DNA of 64,000 nucleotides from Bog-473 sp963800725 (GCA_963800725.1 CAWDCE010000035.1:1-64000), one strand, 5' to 3'; positions 44,449-53,787 are shown, numbered from the stretch's first letter. The notes: generated by a model not told the origin, from the letters alone. Program-made: numbers and translations.

Positions 44449-45245
44449 CGGCCGAGCAGCTTGCCGACACCGATGGCGACGAAATAAAAGAACACCAAAG
44501 GAAGGGCGAGGGCCAGCATCGAGAAGGGGTCAGAACTCGGGGTGAAGACGGCGGCGACCACGGTGATGATGATGACGGCCCACCGCCAGGCGTGCAGCAA
44601 CTTGGCCGAACTCACCACCCGGGCCAACTCCAAGGCGACCAGGATCACGGGGAACTGGAAGGTCAGCCCGAAGAGCCCCATCATCAAGAGGATCAGCCCG
44701 AGATAGGGAATTGGGTCGTAGATGGACTGGAGCTGGGGTCCCCCGACGGACTTCAAGAAGGCCAGGGCGTGCGGCAGGGTGTAGTAGGCCGTGGCCGCAC
44801 CGAGCAGGAACAAGGTGACCGCAGCCGCCACGAAGGGGATGGCCCACTTGCGCTCACGAGCTTCGAGGCCCGGGGTGATGAAGCGCCAGAGCTGGTACAA
44901 GATGACCGGTGACGCCAGGACCAGTCCCCCAAATACGGCGATCTTCACCCGCAGCGTCAATCCGTCGAGGGGTGATGTCACGTAGAGGTTGCATGACCCG
45001 TTGAGGCCGGGCAGGAGCTGCCCATCGTTGTTGCTGTGATGCGAAGTTGTCGCGTAGACCGAGCACAGCGGCCGGAGCAAGAAGTGCAGGATTGGCTCGT
45101 AGGCGACCACGCACACCAAGGCTCCGAGGCTCAACGCGATCACGCAGATCATGAGGCGGTGACGCAGCTCGCCCAGGTGCTGGGTGAGCGTCATCGAGTT
45201 CGGCGAAGGCTTGTCCTTGCGCGTGCCGAGGAGGGGGATGGACAT
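44445..45245 (-). CDS. tatC: Sec-independent protein translocase TatC
   Basis: 266 residues, six membrane helices. MTLTQHLGELRHRLMICV is the TatC N-terminal signal-peptide-binding region with the conserved Glu (HLGELR), and the first periplasmic loop with the FLLRPLC... and LYVTSPLDGLTLRVKIA stretch is typical. TatC recognises twin-arginine signal peptides. Located between the TatA/B gene and helY. Confidence 0.95.
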   Translation of the reverse strand: MSIPLLGTRKDKPSPNSMTLTQHLGELRHRLMICVIALSLGALVCVVAYEPILHFLLRPLCSVYATTSHHSNNDGQLLPGLNGSCNLYVTSPLDGLTLRVKIAVFGGLVLASPVILYQLWRFITPGLEARERKWAIPFVAAAVTLFLLGAATAYYTLPHALAFLKSVGGPQLQSIYDPIPYLGLILLMMGLFGLTFQFPVILVALELARVVSSAKLLHAWRWAVIIITVVAAVFTPSSDPFSMLALALPLVFFYFVAIGVGKLLGR

Positions 45246-45263
45246 CGTGGTGGCGCCCCTTGG

Positions 45264-45698
45264 TCAGTTCAGACCGGGATCGCCCGTGACAATGGCGTCG
45301 GGGGTGGGTGCTCGAGAGGTTCGGGGCATGGGCGGGCTGGTCGATTCGGACGGCGTGGTCGAAGTGGATTCGACGCCGGTGTCCGAAACGGATGGATCGG
45401 TGCCGTTGGTGCTCGCCCCATTGCCCCCCGAGCCGTTGGTGTCGGCACCGTGTGCGTCCATGTTCGAGAGGTGGTTCAAGAGGGCCGAGGGCGACCGGGC
45501 CAGCTTGGCGATGTCGTTGGTGGACGGCAGGTCGGGGATCGAGCCGCGGACCTCGGTCTCCATGCGGTGGCGGAATTCGTTGAATGACCGCCAGGCGCCA
45601 CCGATTTGGCGGGCCACCTGGGGCAGCTTGTCCGGACCGAGCAAAAGCATCGCCACGACACCGATGATCAGGAGCTTCGCTGGATCGAGGTTGAACAT
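45264..45698 (-). CDS. tatB: Twin-arginine translocase TatA/TatB-family subunit, TatB-like
   Basis: 144 residues. One N-terminal membrane helix (LLIIGVVAMLLLGPDKLP) followed by the amphipathic helix QVARQIGGAWRSFNEFR and a long acidic, Ser/Thr-rich tail. The GPDKLP bend and NLDPAKLL start are closer to TatB than TatA. Mycobacteria have tatA at this place. ATG 45698 is eight bases after TAGGGT. A second TatA, if the system needs one, is not in the window. Confidence 0.85.
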   Translation of the reverse strand: MFNLDPAKLLIIGVVAMLLLGPDKLPQVARQIGGAWRSFNEFRHRMETEVRGSIPDLPSTNDIAKLARSPSALLNHLSNMDAHGADTNGSGGNGASTNGTDPSVSDTGVESTSTTPSESTSPPMPRTSRAPTPDAIVTGDPGLN

Positions 45699-45718
45699 GC
45701 GCCTCTACCCTATTGCCC

Positions 45719-47077
45719 TTAGAGCGAGGCGATCAGGCGCTCGACCCTCTCATCGTGTGATTTGAAGGGATCTTTGAGCAAGACGGTGCGTTGGGCCTGG
45801 TCATTGAGCTTGAGATGGACCCAGTCGACCGTGAAGTCCCGGCGCCGCTCCTTGGCCCGTTTGACGAAGGCCCCGCGGAGGCGGGCCCGGGTGGTCTCGG
45901 GTGGATTGGTCATCGCATCGGTGATGGCTTCGTCGGTGCAGGTCCGGTCGATCTGGTCGCGATGTTGCAGCTTGTAATAGAGGCCCCGGCTGCGGTCCAC
46001 GTCGTGGTACATGAGGTCGACCATCGCCACCTTGGGGTGCGACAGCGCCACATCGTGGCGGGCGCGCATCTCTTCGACCAGGCGGTGCTTGGCCACCCAG
46101 TCGCACTCGCGCCACAGCGACGTCGGGTCGGCTTCGAGTCCCTTGAGGCAGTGCTCCCACATCCCGAGCGCGATGTCCTCTTCGGGTGAGAGGCCCTTGC
46201 GATCGCGGAATTTCACGGCTCGCTCGAAATACTCGGTCTGGATGTCGAGGGCCCGCATCTCACGCCCGTTAGCCAGGCGAACCCGGCGTTGGCAGGTGAT
46301 GTCGTGACTGATCTCGCGAATGGCCCGGATCGGGTTCTCGAGGGTCAGGTCCCGCAGCACCGTCGCCGAATCCTCGAGCATGGCCAAGAGGATCGAGGTG
46401 GTGCCGACTTTGAGGAAGGTGGCGTATTCACTCATGTTCGAGTCGCCGACGATGACGTGGAGCCGGCGGAACTTCTCGGCGTCTGCATGAGGCTCGTCTC
46501 GGGTGTTGATGATCGGGCGACTTCGGGTGGTGGCCGACGACACGCCCTCCCATATGTGCTCGGCGCGTTGGCTGAGGCAGAACACCGCGCCACGGGCCGT
46601 TTGGAGCACCTTGCCGGCTCCAGAATAGATCTGACGACTCACCAAAAACGGGATGAGTACCTCGGTGTAGCGGTTGAACTCGTCGTTGCGCTCTGTCAGG
46701 TAATTCTCATGACACCCGTAGGAATTGCCGACCGAGTCGGTGTTGTTCTTAAAGAGGTACACCTCGCCGCGGATCCCCTCCTCGCGCAAGCGCGACTGGG
46801 CGCCACTGACCAGTTGGGCGAGTATCCACTCCCCCGCCTTGTCGTGGACCACGACGTCGCTGATCTTGTCGCACTCGGGGGTGGCGTATTCGGGGTGGCT
46901 GCCGACGTCGAGGTAGAGCCGGGCGCCGTTCTCCAAGAAGACATTGGACGAGCGCCCCCAACTGACGACGCGACGAAAGAGGTAGCGGGCCACCTCGTCG
47001 GGGCTGAGTCGGCGCTGACCACGGAGCGTGAACGTGACGCCGTACTCGTTCTCGATGCCAAAAATACGGCGCTCCAT
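45719..47077 (-). CDS. pafA: Pup-protein ligase PafA
   Basis: 452 residues from ATG 47077 (MERRIFGIENEYGVTF), where the family starts; the open frame upstream is antisense to prcA-like codons. The glutamine-synthetase-like core has the nucleotide Glu residues in GIENEYG and SHPEYATPECD, and NNTDSVGNSYGCHENYL. PafA joins the C-terminal Glu of Pup to lysines of target proteins using ATP. TACGGT lies six bases before the ATG. pafB and pafC, which usually follow in mycobacteria, are missing here. Confidence 0.96.
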   Translation of the reverse strand: MERRIFGIENEYGVTFTLRGQRRLSPDEVARYLFRRVVSWGRSSNVFLENGARLYLDVGSHPEYATPECDKISDVVVHDKAGEWILAQLVSGAQSRLREEGIRGEVYLFKNNTDSVGNSYGCHENYLTERNDEFNRYTEVLIPFLVSRQIYSGAGKVLQTARGAVFCLSQRAEHIWEGVSSATTRSRPIINTRDEPHADAEKFRRLHVIVGDSNMSEYATFLKVGTTSILLAMLEDSATVLRDLTLENPIRAIREISHDITCQRRVRLANGREMRALDIQTEYFERAVKFRDRKGLSPEEDIALGMWEHCLKGLEADPTSLWRECDWVAKHRLVEEMRARHDVALSHPKVAMVDLMYHDVDRSRGLYYKLQHRDQIDRTCTDEAITDAMTNPPETTRARLRGAFVKRAKERRRDFTVDWVHLKLNDQAQRTVLLKDPFKSHDERVERLIASL

Positions 47078-47096
47078 CAGGCCACCGTACTGCTCG

Positions 47097-47774
47097 CTAT
47101 GCCAAAAGCCGTGCCAGCTCCTCGTCGGTGACCCGACGGAAGGCCCGGCGACCGTTGCCGCGGTTGAGTACGGCCACCTCGAGGTCGCCGGGATCGAGGG
47201 TGCGATCAGGCCCGGCGAGGGCGCTGGTGGCGGCCTTGAGCGCGGCGGTGAGATTCCAGTCGCTCTGCCACGCCGCGGCGACGCGTTCGGTGATGGTCTC
47301 GGCATCACCCCCGAGGACGGCGAAGCGCTCCTCGTCGGTGATGGTTCCCTCATAGGCAATGTGGTAGAGCTGATCGGGCCGGTTGGCGTCCCCGAGTTCG
47401 GCAACGAGGATCTCGACCTCGAGCGGCTTCATCTCGTGAGTGAAGACGTTGCCGAGGTATTGGGCGTAGAGGTTGGCCAAGGAGCGCGCATCGACGTCTT
47501 CGCGGCTGTAGGCGTAGCCCTTGGTGTCCGCGTGGCGCACGCCGGCGACCCGCAACTGGTCGTACTCGTTATATTTCCCGACACCACCAAAGGCGATGCG
47601 GTCATAGATCTCGCTGATCTTGTGGAGCGAGCGGGAGGGGTTTTCGGCCACGATCACGATGCCCTCGTCGTAGGTGGTCGCCACCAAAGAACGGCCGCGG
47701 GCGATGCCCTTTTGGGCGTACTCGGCGCGATCCTTCATCACCTGCTCTGGGGCGACGTAATAGGGCATGCTCAT
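47097..47774 (-). CDS. prcA: Proteasome alpha subunit PrcA
   Basis: 225 residues. PYYVAPEQVMKDRAEYAQKGIARGRSLVA is the alpha N-terminal gate region (split landmarks: MPYYVAPEQ, DRAEYAQKGIARG). The alpha-type core follows, with KISEIYDRIAFGGVGKYNEYD. Seven PrcA form each outer ring and control entry. The start overlaps the prcB stop (ATGA). The C-terminal tail is short. Confidence 0.96.
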   Translation of the reverse strand: MSMPYYVAPEQVMKDRAEYAQKGIARGRSLVATTYDEGIVIVAENPSRSLHKISEIYDRIAFGGVGKYNEYDQLRVAGVRHADTKGYAYSREDVDARSLANLYAQYLGNVFTHEMKPLEVEILVAELGDANRPDQLYHIAYEGTITDEERFAVLGGDAETITERVAAAWQSDWNLTAALKAATSALAGPDRTLDPGDLEVAVLNRGNGRRAFRRVTDEELARLLA

Positions 47775-48586
47775 GGCGTGGCACCCTCTTGTCGCTTGCG
47801 GGCAATCAGTGCGCCGAAGCGCTCAGCTACTTCTGAGTCGGGAATGGCTCGATACCCCTCGACATCGACCACGGCGACGAGGGGGTAGATCCCGCGCACC
47901 AAGTCGGGGCCCCCGGTGGCCGAGTCCTCGTCGGCGGCGTCGTAGAGGGACTGAATGGCGAGGTCGACCGCCTCGTCTTGGCTGAGGCCTTCACGCCAAC
48001 CGAGCTTGACGGTCGATCGCGCATCTCGACCTCCCGAGCCGTTGGCCTGGAAGTCGGTGTCCTCATAGTGGCCACCGGTCGCGTCATAGCTGAAAATGCG
48101 GCCGATCCCTCGAGCCGTGTCGTATCCCGCAAAGAGCGGGACCACCACGAAGCCCTGCATGGCCATCGGGAGGTGGAGGCGGACCATCTGGGCCAGCTGA
48201 TTCGCCTTGCCCTCGAGCGAGAGGGTGGATCCTTCGACCTTTTCATAATGTTCGAGCTGGACCTGGAAGAGCCGGACCATCTCGACGGCCATCCCCGCCG
48301 AACCGGCAATGGCCACAGCCGAGTAGCGATCAGCGGGAAAGACCTTCTCCATGGCCCGGTGGGCGATGATGTTGCCTGCGGTGGCCCGACGGTCGCCGGC
48401 CATGACGACACCACCCGCATAGCGCAGTGCAACCACTGTCGTGGCATGGGCAGCCAGGGCGCCTTGGTTCGCTGCCTCGCTCACGGCGTGACGCGTCTCG
48501 GGGCGCTCTGGTCCACCGCTGAGGCGTTGGAGTCCAATGAAGTCTGGGCCCGGATCAGATTCCGGGGGAAAGAGTGGAAGCGCCAC
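47771..48586 (-). CDS. prcB: Proteasome beta subunit PrcB
   Basis: 271 residues including a propeptide of about 48 residues. Cleavage before TTVVALRYAGGVVMAGDRRAT (read as HA / TTVVAL) would expose the catalytic Thr49; Lys and Asp of the active site lie in AGDRRAT and the following region. Seven PrcB form each inner catalytic ring. GTG 48586 is only a few bases after the pup stop. Confidence 0.96.
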   Translation of the reverse strand: MALPLFPPESDPGPDFIGLQRLSGGPERPETRHAVSEAANQGALAAHATTVVALRYAGGVVMAGDRRATAGNIIAHRAMEKVFPADRYSAVAIAGSAGMAVEMVRLFQVQLEHYEKVEGSTLSLEGKANQLAQMVRLHLPMAMQGFVVVPLFAGYDTARGIGRIFSYDATGGHYEDTDFQANGSGGRDARSTVKLGWREGLSQDEAVDLAIQSLYDAADEDSATGGPDLVRGIYPLVAVVDVEGYRAIPDSEVAERFGALIARKRQEGATP

Positions 48587-48592
48587 TGGTGA

Positions 48593-48799
48593 CTACTGCC
48601 CACCTTTCTGGACATAGTTGCGCACGAACTCCTCGGCATTGTCCTCGAGGACCTCATCGATCTCGTCGAGCAGGTCGTCGAGTTCCGCCTTGATCTTCTC
48701 CCCGCGCTCCGATGTCGCTGGGACACCGTCGACCTCGGTCTCGGTCTGGGCCGGCTCCGAGGTACTCGGGCTCTTCCTCTTCTGTTCTTGTTCTGCCAT
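48593..48799 (-). CDS. pup: Prokaryotic ubiquitin-like protein Pup
   Basis: 68 residues. The central coiled-coil part KIKAELDDLLDEIDEVLEDNAEEF binds the Mpa coiled coil (seen as ELDDLLDEIDEVLEDN), and the protein ends VQKGGQ. The terminal Gln means Dop must deamidate it to Glu before PafA can use it. Located between dop and prcB, as usual. Confidence 0.96.
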   Translation of the reverse strand: MAEQEQKRKSPSTSEPAQTETEVDGVPATSERGEKIKAELDDLLDEIDEVLEDNAEEFVRNYVQKGGQ

Positions 48800-48830
48800 C
48801 GTCCGATCAGTTCCCGTCCACTTGTGTCAC

Positions 48831-50324
48831 TTATGAATTGAGCCGTTCCAACAGGTCCGCTGGGTCCGTGCTCTGGGCCAACAATGCGCCCGTGTGCTCG
48901 GCCGTCCCCTTCAATGGATCCATCATAGGGACGCGCCGCAGTGGGTCGGTGCCGACGTCAAAAACGAGGGAATCCCAGTTGGCCGTCACGACGGCCTCGG
49001 GCCAGCGAGCCAGGCATTTCCCACGGAACCAGGCCCGGGTACCAGCCGGAGGTTCAGAGACCGCCCGAGCGACTTGCGCATCGCTGACCAGGCGGCGGAG
49101 TCCGAGGCGCTGATAGATCGATCGCCCGGGCCGGAGGTCGTGATACTGCAAGGCCAAGGCGGCGAGTCGGGGATCCCCCCAGCCGCAGCCGTGGCGATCC
49201 TGATAGGCCAAGAGCAGCTGTTGTTTGGCCACCCAGTCCAAGGTGTCGCCCAGCGATGTCGGGTCGGATTCGAGGCCACCGAGGACCGCCTCCCAATGGG
49301 TCATCACCAACGTGCCGACCTCGCCGTCGTCACCGAGTGCGCCGAGCCCGAACTCTTCGGCGTACTTGCGGGCGGCCCCGAAGAGTTCCCATTGGATCTC
49401 GAGCGCGCTGGCCGTGGTGCCGTCGGCCAGGGACAGCGGCTTGGCCAAGGTGAGATCGGCCGACACCTGGTGGATGGCGCGCACCGGGTCAGCCAGGGTG
49501 AAGTCGCGGGCCGGTCCGACCTCGTCTTCGACCATCGCCAACACAATGGCCGTGCTCCCGACCTTGAGCAGCGTGGCGATCTCCGAGAGGTTGGCGTCGC
49601 CGACGATCACGTGGAGCCGGCGGAAGCGCTTGGGGTCGGCGTGCGGCTCGTCGCGCGGATCGACAATGGGGCGCTTGAGCGTGGTCTCGAGTCCGACGAT
49701 CTCCTCGAAGAACTCGGCGCGCTGGGAGATCTGGAATGGCACTTTGTCGGCCTCGAGGGCCGCCGTCTCGACGCCGACCTTGCCCGAACCCGTAAAGATG
49801 GTGCGCGACACGAAATGGGGCACGACGCCGTCGATCACCCGGGCGAAGGGAATAGCCCGATCCATCATGTAGTTCTCGTGGCAGCCGTAAGAGTTGCCCT
49901 TGCCATCCGAATTGTTCTTGTAGGCGATTGGTGCGGGCACTTCGGGCAGGCGTGCCTCGGCCGCGGACATCGCCCGTCGCATGACCTCTTCGCCGGCCTT
50001 GTCGTAGATCAAGCATTCGAGCGGGGTCAAGCACTCGGGGGTCGAGTACTCAGGGTGCGCGTGATCCACGTAAAAGCGGGCTCCGTTGGTAAGCACCGTG
50101 TTGGCCAGATGGGTCTCGACCATCGGGGCCAATGAGCCCTCCCGGGCAAATCCCCGGGCGTCATTTCCCGGGGTTTCGTCCTCGAAGTCCCACCCGATCT
50201 TCTGTTCGATGTCCGCCGCGTAGGCATTGACCAGCACCGACGAGGCGGCAATCGGGTTCTGCTCGGGTCCGGGGGAATGAATCCCGTACTCGGTCTCGAT
50301 CCCGCAGACCTTGATAATGGCCAC
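48831..50324 (-). CDS. dop: Depupylase / Pup deamidase Dop
   Basis: 497 residues, somewhat longer than PafA. GIETEYGIHS and the long ADIEQKIGWDFEDETPGNDARGF loop, which is the Dop-specific loop absent from PafA, fix the identity; NNSDGKGNSYGCHENYMM is the shared motif. Dop converts the Pup C-terminal Gln to Glu and removes Pup from proteins. GTG 50324 has GAGGA upstream. Only 15 bases follow the mpa stop. Confidence 0.96.
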   Translation of the reverse strand: MAIIKVCGIETEYGIHSPGPEQNPIAASSVLVNAYAADIEQKIGWDFEDETPGNDARGFAREGSLAPMVETHLANTVLTNGARFYVDHAHPEYSTPECLTPLECLIYDKAGEEVMRRAMSAAEARLPEVPAPIAYKNNSDGKGNSYGCHENYMMDRAIPFARVIDGVVPHFVSRTIFTGSGKVGVETAALEADKVPFQISQRAEFFEEIVGLETTLKRPIVDPRDEPHADPKRFRRLHVIVGDANLSEIATLLKVGSTAIVLAMVEDEVGPARDFTLADPVRAIHQVSADLTLAKPLSLADGTTASALEIQWELFGAARKYAEEFGLGALGDDGEVGTLVMTHWEAVLGGLESDPTSLGDTLDWVAKQQLLLAYQDRHGCGWGDPRLAALALQYHDLRPGRSIYQRLGLRRLVSDAQVARAVSEPPAGTRAWFRGKCLARWPEAVVTANWDSLVFDVGTDPLRRVPMMDPLKGTAEHTGALLAQSTDPADLLERLNS

Positions 50325-50338
50325 GCGCCGCTAGTTCC

Positions 50339-52093
50339 TCACAGGTACTGCCCGGTGCCCACCCGTTCGATCGATCGGCCACCGTGCACCTCGCGATCCT
50401 CGGTCAATAGGGTCCGCACGTAGACGATGCGCTCACCCTTCTTGCCCGAGATCCGGGCCCAGTCGTCGGGGTTGGTGGTGTTCGGGAGGTCCTCGTTCTC
50501 CTTGTACTCCTGGCGGATCGACTCCAAGAGGTCCGACGTGCGAATCCCCCCGGCGTCCCCGGCGATGACCCGCTTGATGGCGAGCTTCTTCGCTCGGCGA
50601 ACGATGTTCTCGATCATCGCCCCCGACGCGAAGTCGCGGTAGTAGAGGATTTCCTTATCGCCATTTTGGTACGTGACTTCCAAGAAGCGGTTCTCATCGT
50701 CTTCGCGGTACATCTCGGCCACGGTCTTTTCGATGATGGCTTGGACAGCCTTGTCGAGGTCGCCGCCGCCGAGGCGACTCACCTCGTCGGCATCGAGTGG
50801 GAGTTCGGGCGAGAGGTAGCGGCTGAAGATCTGGGCTGCGGCCTCCTCATTGGGTCGCTCGATCTTGATCTTGACGTCGAGGCGACCTGGACGAAGGATG
50901 GCCGGGTCAATCAGGTCCTCGCGGTTTGATGCCCCGATGACGATCACGTCGCGAAGCGATTCCACGCCGTCGATCTCCGCGAGGAGCTGGGGCACAATTG
51001 TCGATTCCATGTCCGAGCTGATCCCGGTCCCTCTGGTGCGAAAGAGCGACTCCATCTCGTCGAAGAACACGATCACCGGCATGCCCTCGTCGGCCTTTTC
51101 CCGGGCCCGCTGGAAGACCTGACGGATCTGGCGTTCGGTTTCGCCCACGTACTTGTTCAAGAGCTCAGGTCCCTTGATGTTCAAGAAGTAACTCCGCACA
51201 TTGGTATTGCCAGTGGACTCGGCCACCTTCTTCGCCAATGAGTTGGCGACCGCCTTGGCGATCAGGGTCTTGCCGCAGCCCGGCGGGCCGTAGAGCAAGA
51301 TTCCCTTCGGGGCCGGCAGCGAGTATTCGGCAAAAAGCTGGCGGTGCAGATAGGGAAGCTCGACGGCATCGGTGATGGCCTCGATCTGGGCATCGAGACC
51401 GCCGACGTCGGCGTAGGTGATGTCGGGCACCTCTTCGAGGACGAGCGACTCGCTCTCGAGCTTCGGCAGCTTTTCGATCAGAAGCTGGGTACGCACGTCC
51501 ATGAGCAGCGAGTCGCCCGGTCGTAGCTTCACGTCGAGCATCTCGTCGGACAGCTCGACCACCTTTTCCTCGTCGGCTCGCGCAAACACGACGCAGCGAC
51601 GACGGTCCTCGAGTTGCTCTTTGAGCGTCACCACCTCACCGGAAAGTTCGCCGTCGCGGACCAGCACGACGTTGAGCGATTCATTGAGGACGACCTCATT
51701 GCCCTTGCGGATAATGCCCGGGTCGATGTCAGGGTGCAGCGAGACCCGCATCTTGCGTCCACTCGAGAAGACGTCGACGGTGCCGTCCTCATTGACTCCG
51801 AGGAATGTGCCGTAGGCGGCCGGGGGTTGGGTGAGTTTCTCCACTTCTTCGCGCAAGGCCGCCAACTGCTCCTTGGCCTGCTGGAGGGTGAAGGTCAGCT
51901 TCTCGTTCTGCGACGTGGCGTGGGCCAGCTGCCCCTTGCTGTCGAGGAGGCGCTCTTCGAGGGCCTGGACACGGCCGGGACTTTCTTGGAGACGCCGTCG
52001 GAGCGCGTGGATCTCGTCTTCGGCATCGGCCAACTCGGCCCGCAGCGCTTCGGCCTGGGCTGCCAGGTCGTCGGAGTCTGGGGTCATGCTCAC
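50339..52093 (-). CDS. mpa: Proteasome-activating AAA+ ATPase Mpa/ARC
   Basis: 584 residues. N-terminal coiled coil (about 5-75) that binds Pup, two OB folds (about 80-225), AAA domain with Walker A GPPGCGKT, Walker B VIVFFDEMES and the pore region, and a C-terminus ending GQYL, the penultimate-Tyr tail that docks on the PrcA ring. It unfolds pupylated proteins into the proteasome. Start taken as GTG 52093, seven bases after TAGGGT; GTG 52102 and ATG 52087 are alternatives. Confidence 0.95.
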   Translation of the reverse strand: MSMTPDSDDLAAQAEALRAELADAEDEIHALRRRLQESPGRVQALEERLLDSKGQLAHATSQNEKLTFTLQQAKEQLAALREEVEKLTQPPAAYGTFLGVNEDGTVDVFSSGRKMRVSLHPDIDPGIIRKGNEVVLNESLNVVLVRDGELSGEVVTLKEQLEDRRRCVVFARADEEKVVELSDEMLDVKLRPGDSLLMDVRTQLLIEKLPKLESESLVLEEVPDITYADVGGLDAQIEAITDAVELPYLHRQLFAEYSLPAPKGILLYGPPGCGKTLIAKAVANSLAKKVAESTGNTNVRSYFLNIKGPELLNKYVGETERQIRQVFQRAREKADEGMPVIVFFDEMESLFRTRGTGISSDMESTIVPQLLAEIDGVESLRDVIVIGASNREDLIDPAILRPGRLDVKIKIERPNEEAAAQIFSRYLSPELPLDADEVSRLGGGDLDKAVQAIIEKTVAEMYREDDENRFLEVTYQNGDKEILYYRDFASGAMIENIVRRAKKLAIKRVIAGDAGGIRTSDLLESIRQEYKENEDLPNTTNPDDWARISGKKGERIVYVRTLLTEDREVHGGRSIERVGTGQYL

Positions 52094-52102
52094 GTTGTTC
52101 AC

Positions 52103-52739
52103 CCTAACCCTCTGTGTGGCTCAATTGGCTCACGGTCCCTCACTTGGCTTGCGAGCAAGTGAACGGCGACCGCACCGCTCGAGACGACACGCGAGATGGA
52201 CCCTCCCTCGCGGGGAACGGACCAAAGAATCCCAGTTGGGACGGTACCCGCCCGCGCCGGGCCCCGGCCCAGCCCCTGGCGTGGTCTTGGTCTTCGCTGA
52301 GCGCCAGCAGATCAACCCCGAAAGCGGCGAAGGCGATGCGTGTTGTTCGCTTCGGCCGACACCCGGGTCGGACTCGTCCGGTCGAGAGCGGGTCGGCTCG
52401 GTCGAATCCGGACTTCATGAGGCGGTCAGGGCGGCCACGTTCGGAGCGACGAAGAGGGGGTGTCACTGCAGTGTCGTCAAGCTTGGCCCCACTCTGCCGC
52501 GCGACGAGTCGGTGCCATGGCGCACGCTGGGCCTCTCAAGGGTCGACCACCGCTGGCGATCCGGGCTCCGCAGGCCCGTTGCGGCTGCGCTGAGGTGGTG
52601 CCATGACGGGGGCTGGCTGGGCAGACGACTAACATGATCGGGTCCGAAGCGTCGTGTTGACGAAGTCGCGCCGTCTCGGTACGGTCCCGGCGGTCCGTAG
52701 GCCCCTCGGACAGAGACGACAGAGGAGAGAGACGACGAC
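52103..52739. other. Long intergenic region between mpa and the ferredoxin gene
   Basis: About 640 bases between divergent genes. Several open frames cross it but all are Arg/Pro/Ser-rich and look like translated GC-rich noise. No tRNA, terminator or repeat was recognised. The right end holds the ferredoxin promoter. It may contain a lost gene or an unrecognised RNA. Confidence 0.4.
52657..52685 (+). promoter_or_regulatory. Promoter of the ferredoxin gene
   Basis: TTGACG (52657-52662), a 17-base spacer and TACGGT (52680-52685). The leader to ATG 52740 is about 47 bases and carries AGGAGAG. Confidence 0.65.
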
Positions 52740-52976
52740 ATGAAGGTCTGGATCGACCAGGATCTCTGCACAGGCGATGGGCTGTGCGAAGAGATCGCGC
52801 CGGCCGTGTTCACCCTTCTCGACGATGGTCTGGCCTACGTGAAGGAAGGCGACTCGGTCAAGAACGAGCCCGGCGGATCGGGCGGCATGGCGGCGGTGCC
52901 CGCAGATCTCGAAGAGGCGGTCGTCGAAGCTTCTGAAGAGTGCCCGGGCGAGTGCATTTTCATCGAACAGGAATAG
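52740..52976 (+). CDS. Small ferredoxin, probable [3Fe-4S] type
   Basis: 78 residues, acidic. IDQDLCTGDGLCEEIAPAVF and SEECPGECIF give Cys-x5-Cys and a later CPxxC, the pattern of the single-cluster ferredoxins that feed electrons to cytochrome P450 and related enzymes in actinobacteria; in those the second position of the first group is not Cys, which gives a 3Fe-4S cluster. It has its own promoter and is convergent with trmI, so it is not part of the proteasome operon despite the location. Confidence 0.88.
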   Translation: MKVWIDQDLCTGDGLCEEIAPAVFTLLDDGLAYVKEGDSVKNEPGGSGGMAAVPADLEEAVVEASEECPGECIFIEQE

Positions 52977-52993
52977 TTCGCGACTTCTCGCAC

Positions 52994-53008
52994 CGGCCCG
53001 ACGGGCCG
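52994..53008. terminator. Hairpin between ferredoxin and trmI
   Basis: CGGCCC-GAC-GGGCCG, a perfect 6-bp stem with a three-base loop, between two convergent stops (52976 and 53010). Probably a shared terminator, though no T run follows. Confidence 0.55.
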
Positions 53009-53009
53009 C

Positions 53010-53783
53010 TTAGCGCACAATACGTCGGGCGGTGGTGAGAAACCCCGTGTGGCCAACCATCCGATGATCAGGCCGGACCGAGCGCGCTTCGACATGCCAC
53101 GTGCGCCGCATGATCTCTTGGGTCTCTGACATGGCGAACGGGGCATCTTCGTCGTCAAGCGCCTGGCGCAGCAATGCGGTCTGGTTGATTGTCGGCAGAT
53201 AGGCCAACAAGATGCCCCCGGGCCGCAGCGCGCTCGACGCGGCGGGAATCACCTTGTGGGGCTCGGGCATGTCCAAGAGGATGCGATCGAGGTCGGTCTC
53301 GTCGATCCCTTCGGTGACATCGCGGATCTCGACCCGATAGGCGGTGTCTGGCCCGAGAGCGGCGGTCACGTTGGCGATGGCCCGCTCGGCAAAGTCCTCG
53401 CGTAACTCGTAGCCGACAACCTCGGCCCCGGCGCGCAGCACCGTCATCGACAACGCCCCCGAGCCCACGCCGGCTTCAAGGACACGCTGGCCCGGCCCGA
53501 TGTCGGCCGCGATCAAGATTGCGCCGAGATCCTTCGGGTAGATGACCTGCGCGCCGCGGGGCATCTTGAGCACGACGTCGCTGAGTGTCGGACGCAGTAC
53601 CAGGAATTTCCGCCCGGTCGACCCGGCAACGGTGCTCCCCTCTTCTCCGCCGATGATGTCGTCGTGCGAAATGATCCCGGCATGGGTGTGAAAGGTGGCC
53701 GCATTCACCAGCGTCAGGAGATACCGCCGATCTTTTGGATCGATGAGGAGCACCCTCTCCCCTGCTGCAAGCAGGCGGGCCAC
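53010..53783 (-). CDS. trmI: tRNA (adenine-58-N1)-methyltransferase TrmI
   Basis: 257 residues from GTG 53783. GERVLLIDPKDRRYLLTL and FHTHAGIISHDDIIG are the N-terminal beta domain; YPKDLGAILIAADIGPGQRVLEAGVGSGALSM has the SAM-binding motif I (seen as VLEAGVGSGAL); DRILLDMPEP is motif IV. It methylates A58 in the T loop of tRNA. ATG 53819 would add 12 residues but overlaps the preceding small gene by 32 bases. In mycobacteria trmI also lies close to mpa. Confidence 0.92.
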   Translation of the reverse strand: MARLLAAGERVLLIDPKDRRYLLTLVNAATFHTHAGIISHDDIIGGEEGSTVAGSTGRKFLVLRPTLSDVVLKMPRGAQVIYPKDLGAILIAADIGPGQRVLEAGVGSGALSMTVLRAGAEVVGYELREDFAERAIANVTAALGPDTAYRVEIRDVTEGIDETDLDRILLDMPEPHKVIPAASSALRPGGILLAYLPTINQTALLRQALDDEDAPFAMSETQEIMRRTWHVEARSVRPDHRMVGHTGFLTTARRIVR

Positions 53784-53787
53784 CGAG

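Noticed and set aside
43168..44487. A 439-codon plus-strand frame inside helY
   Set aside because: helY motifs on the minus strand are complete; the plus frame is shadow.
48894..50135. A 413-codon plus-strand frame over dop
   Set aside because: dop is unambiguous; the antisense frame shows no family pattern.
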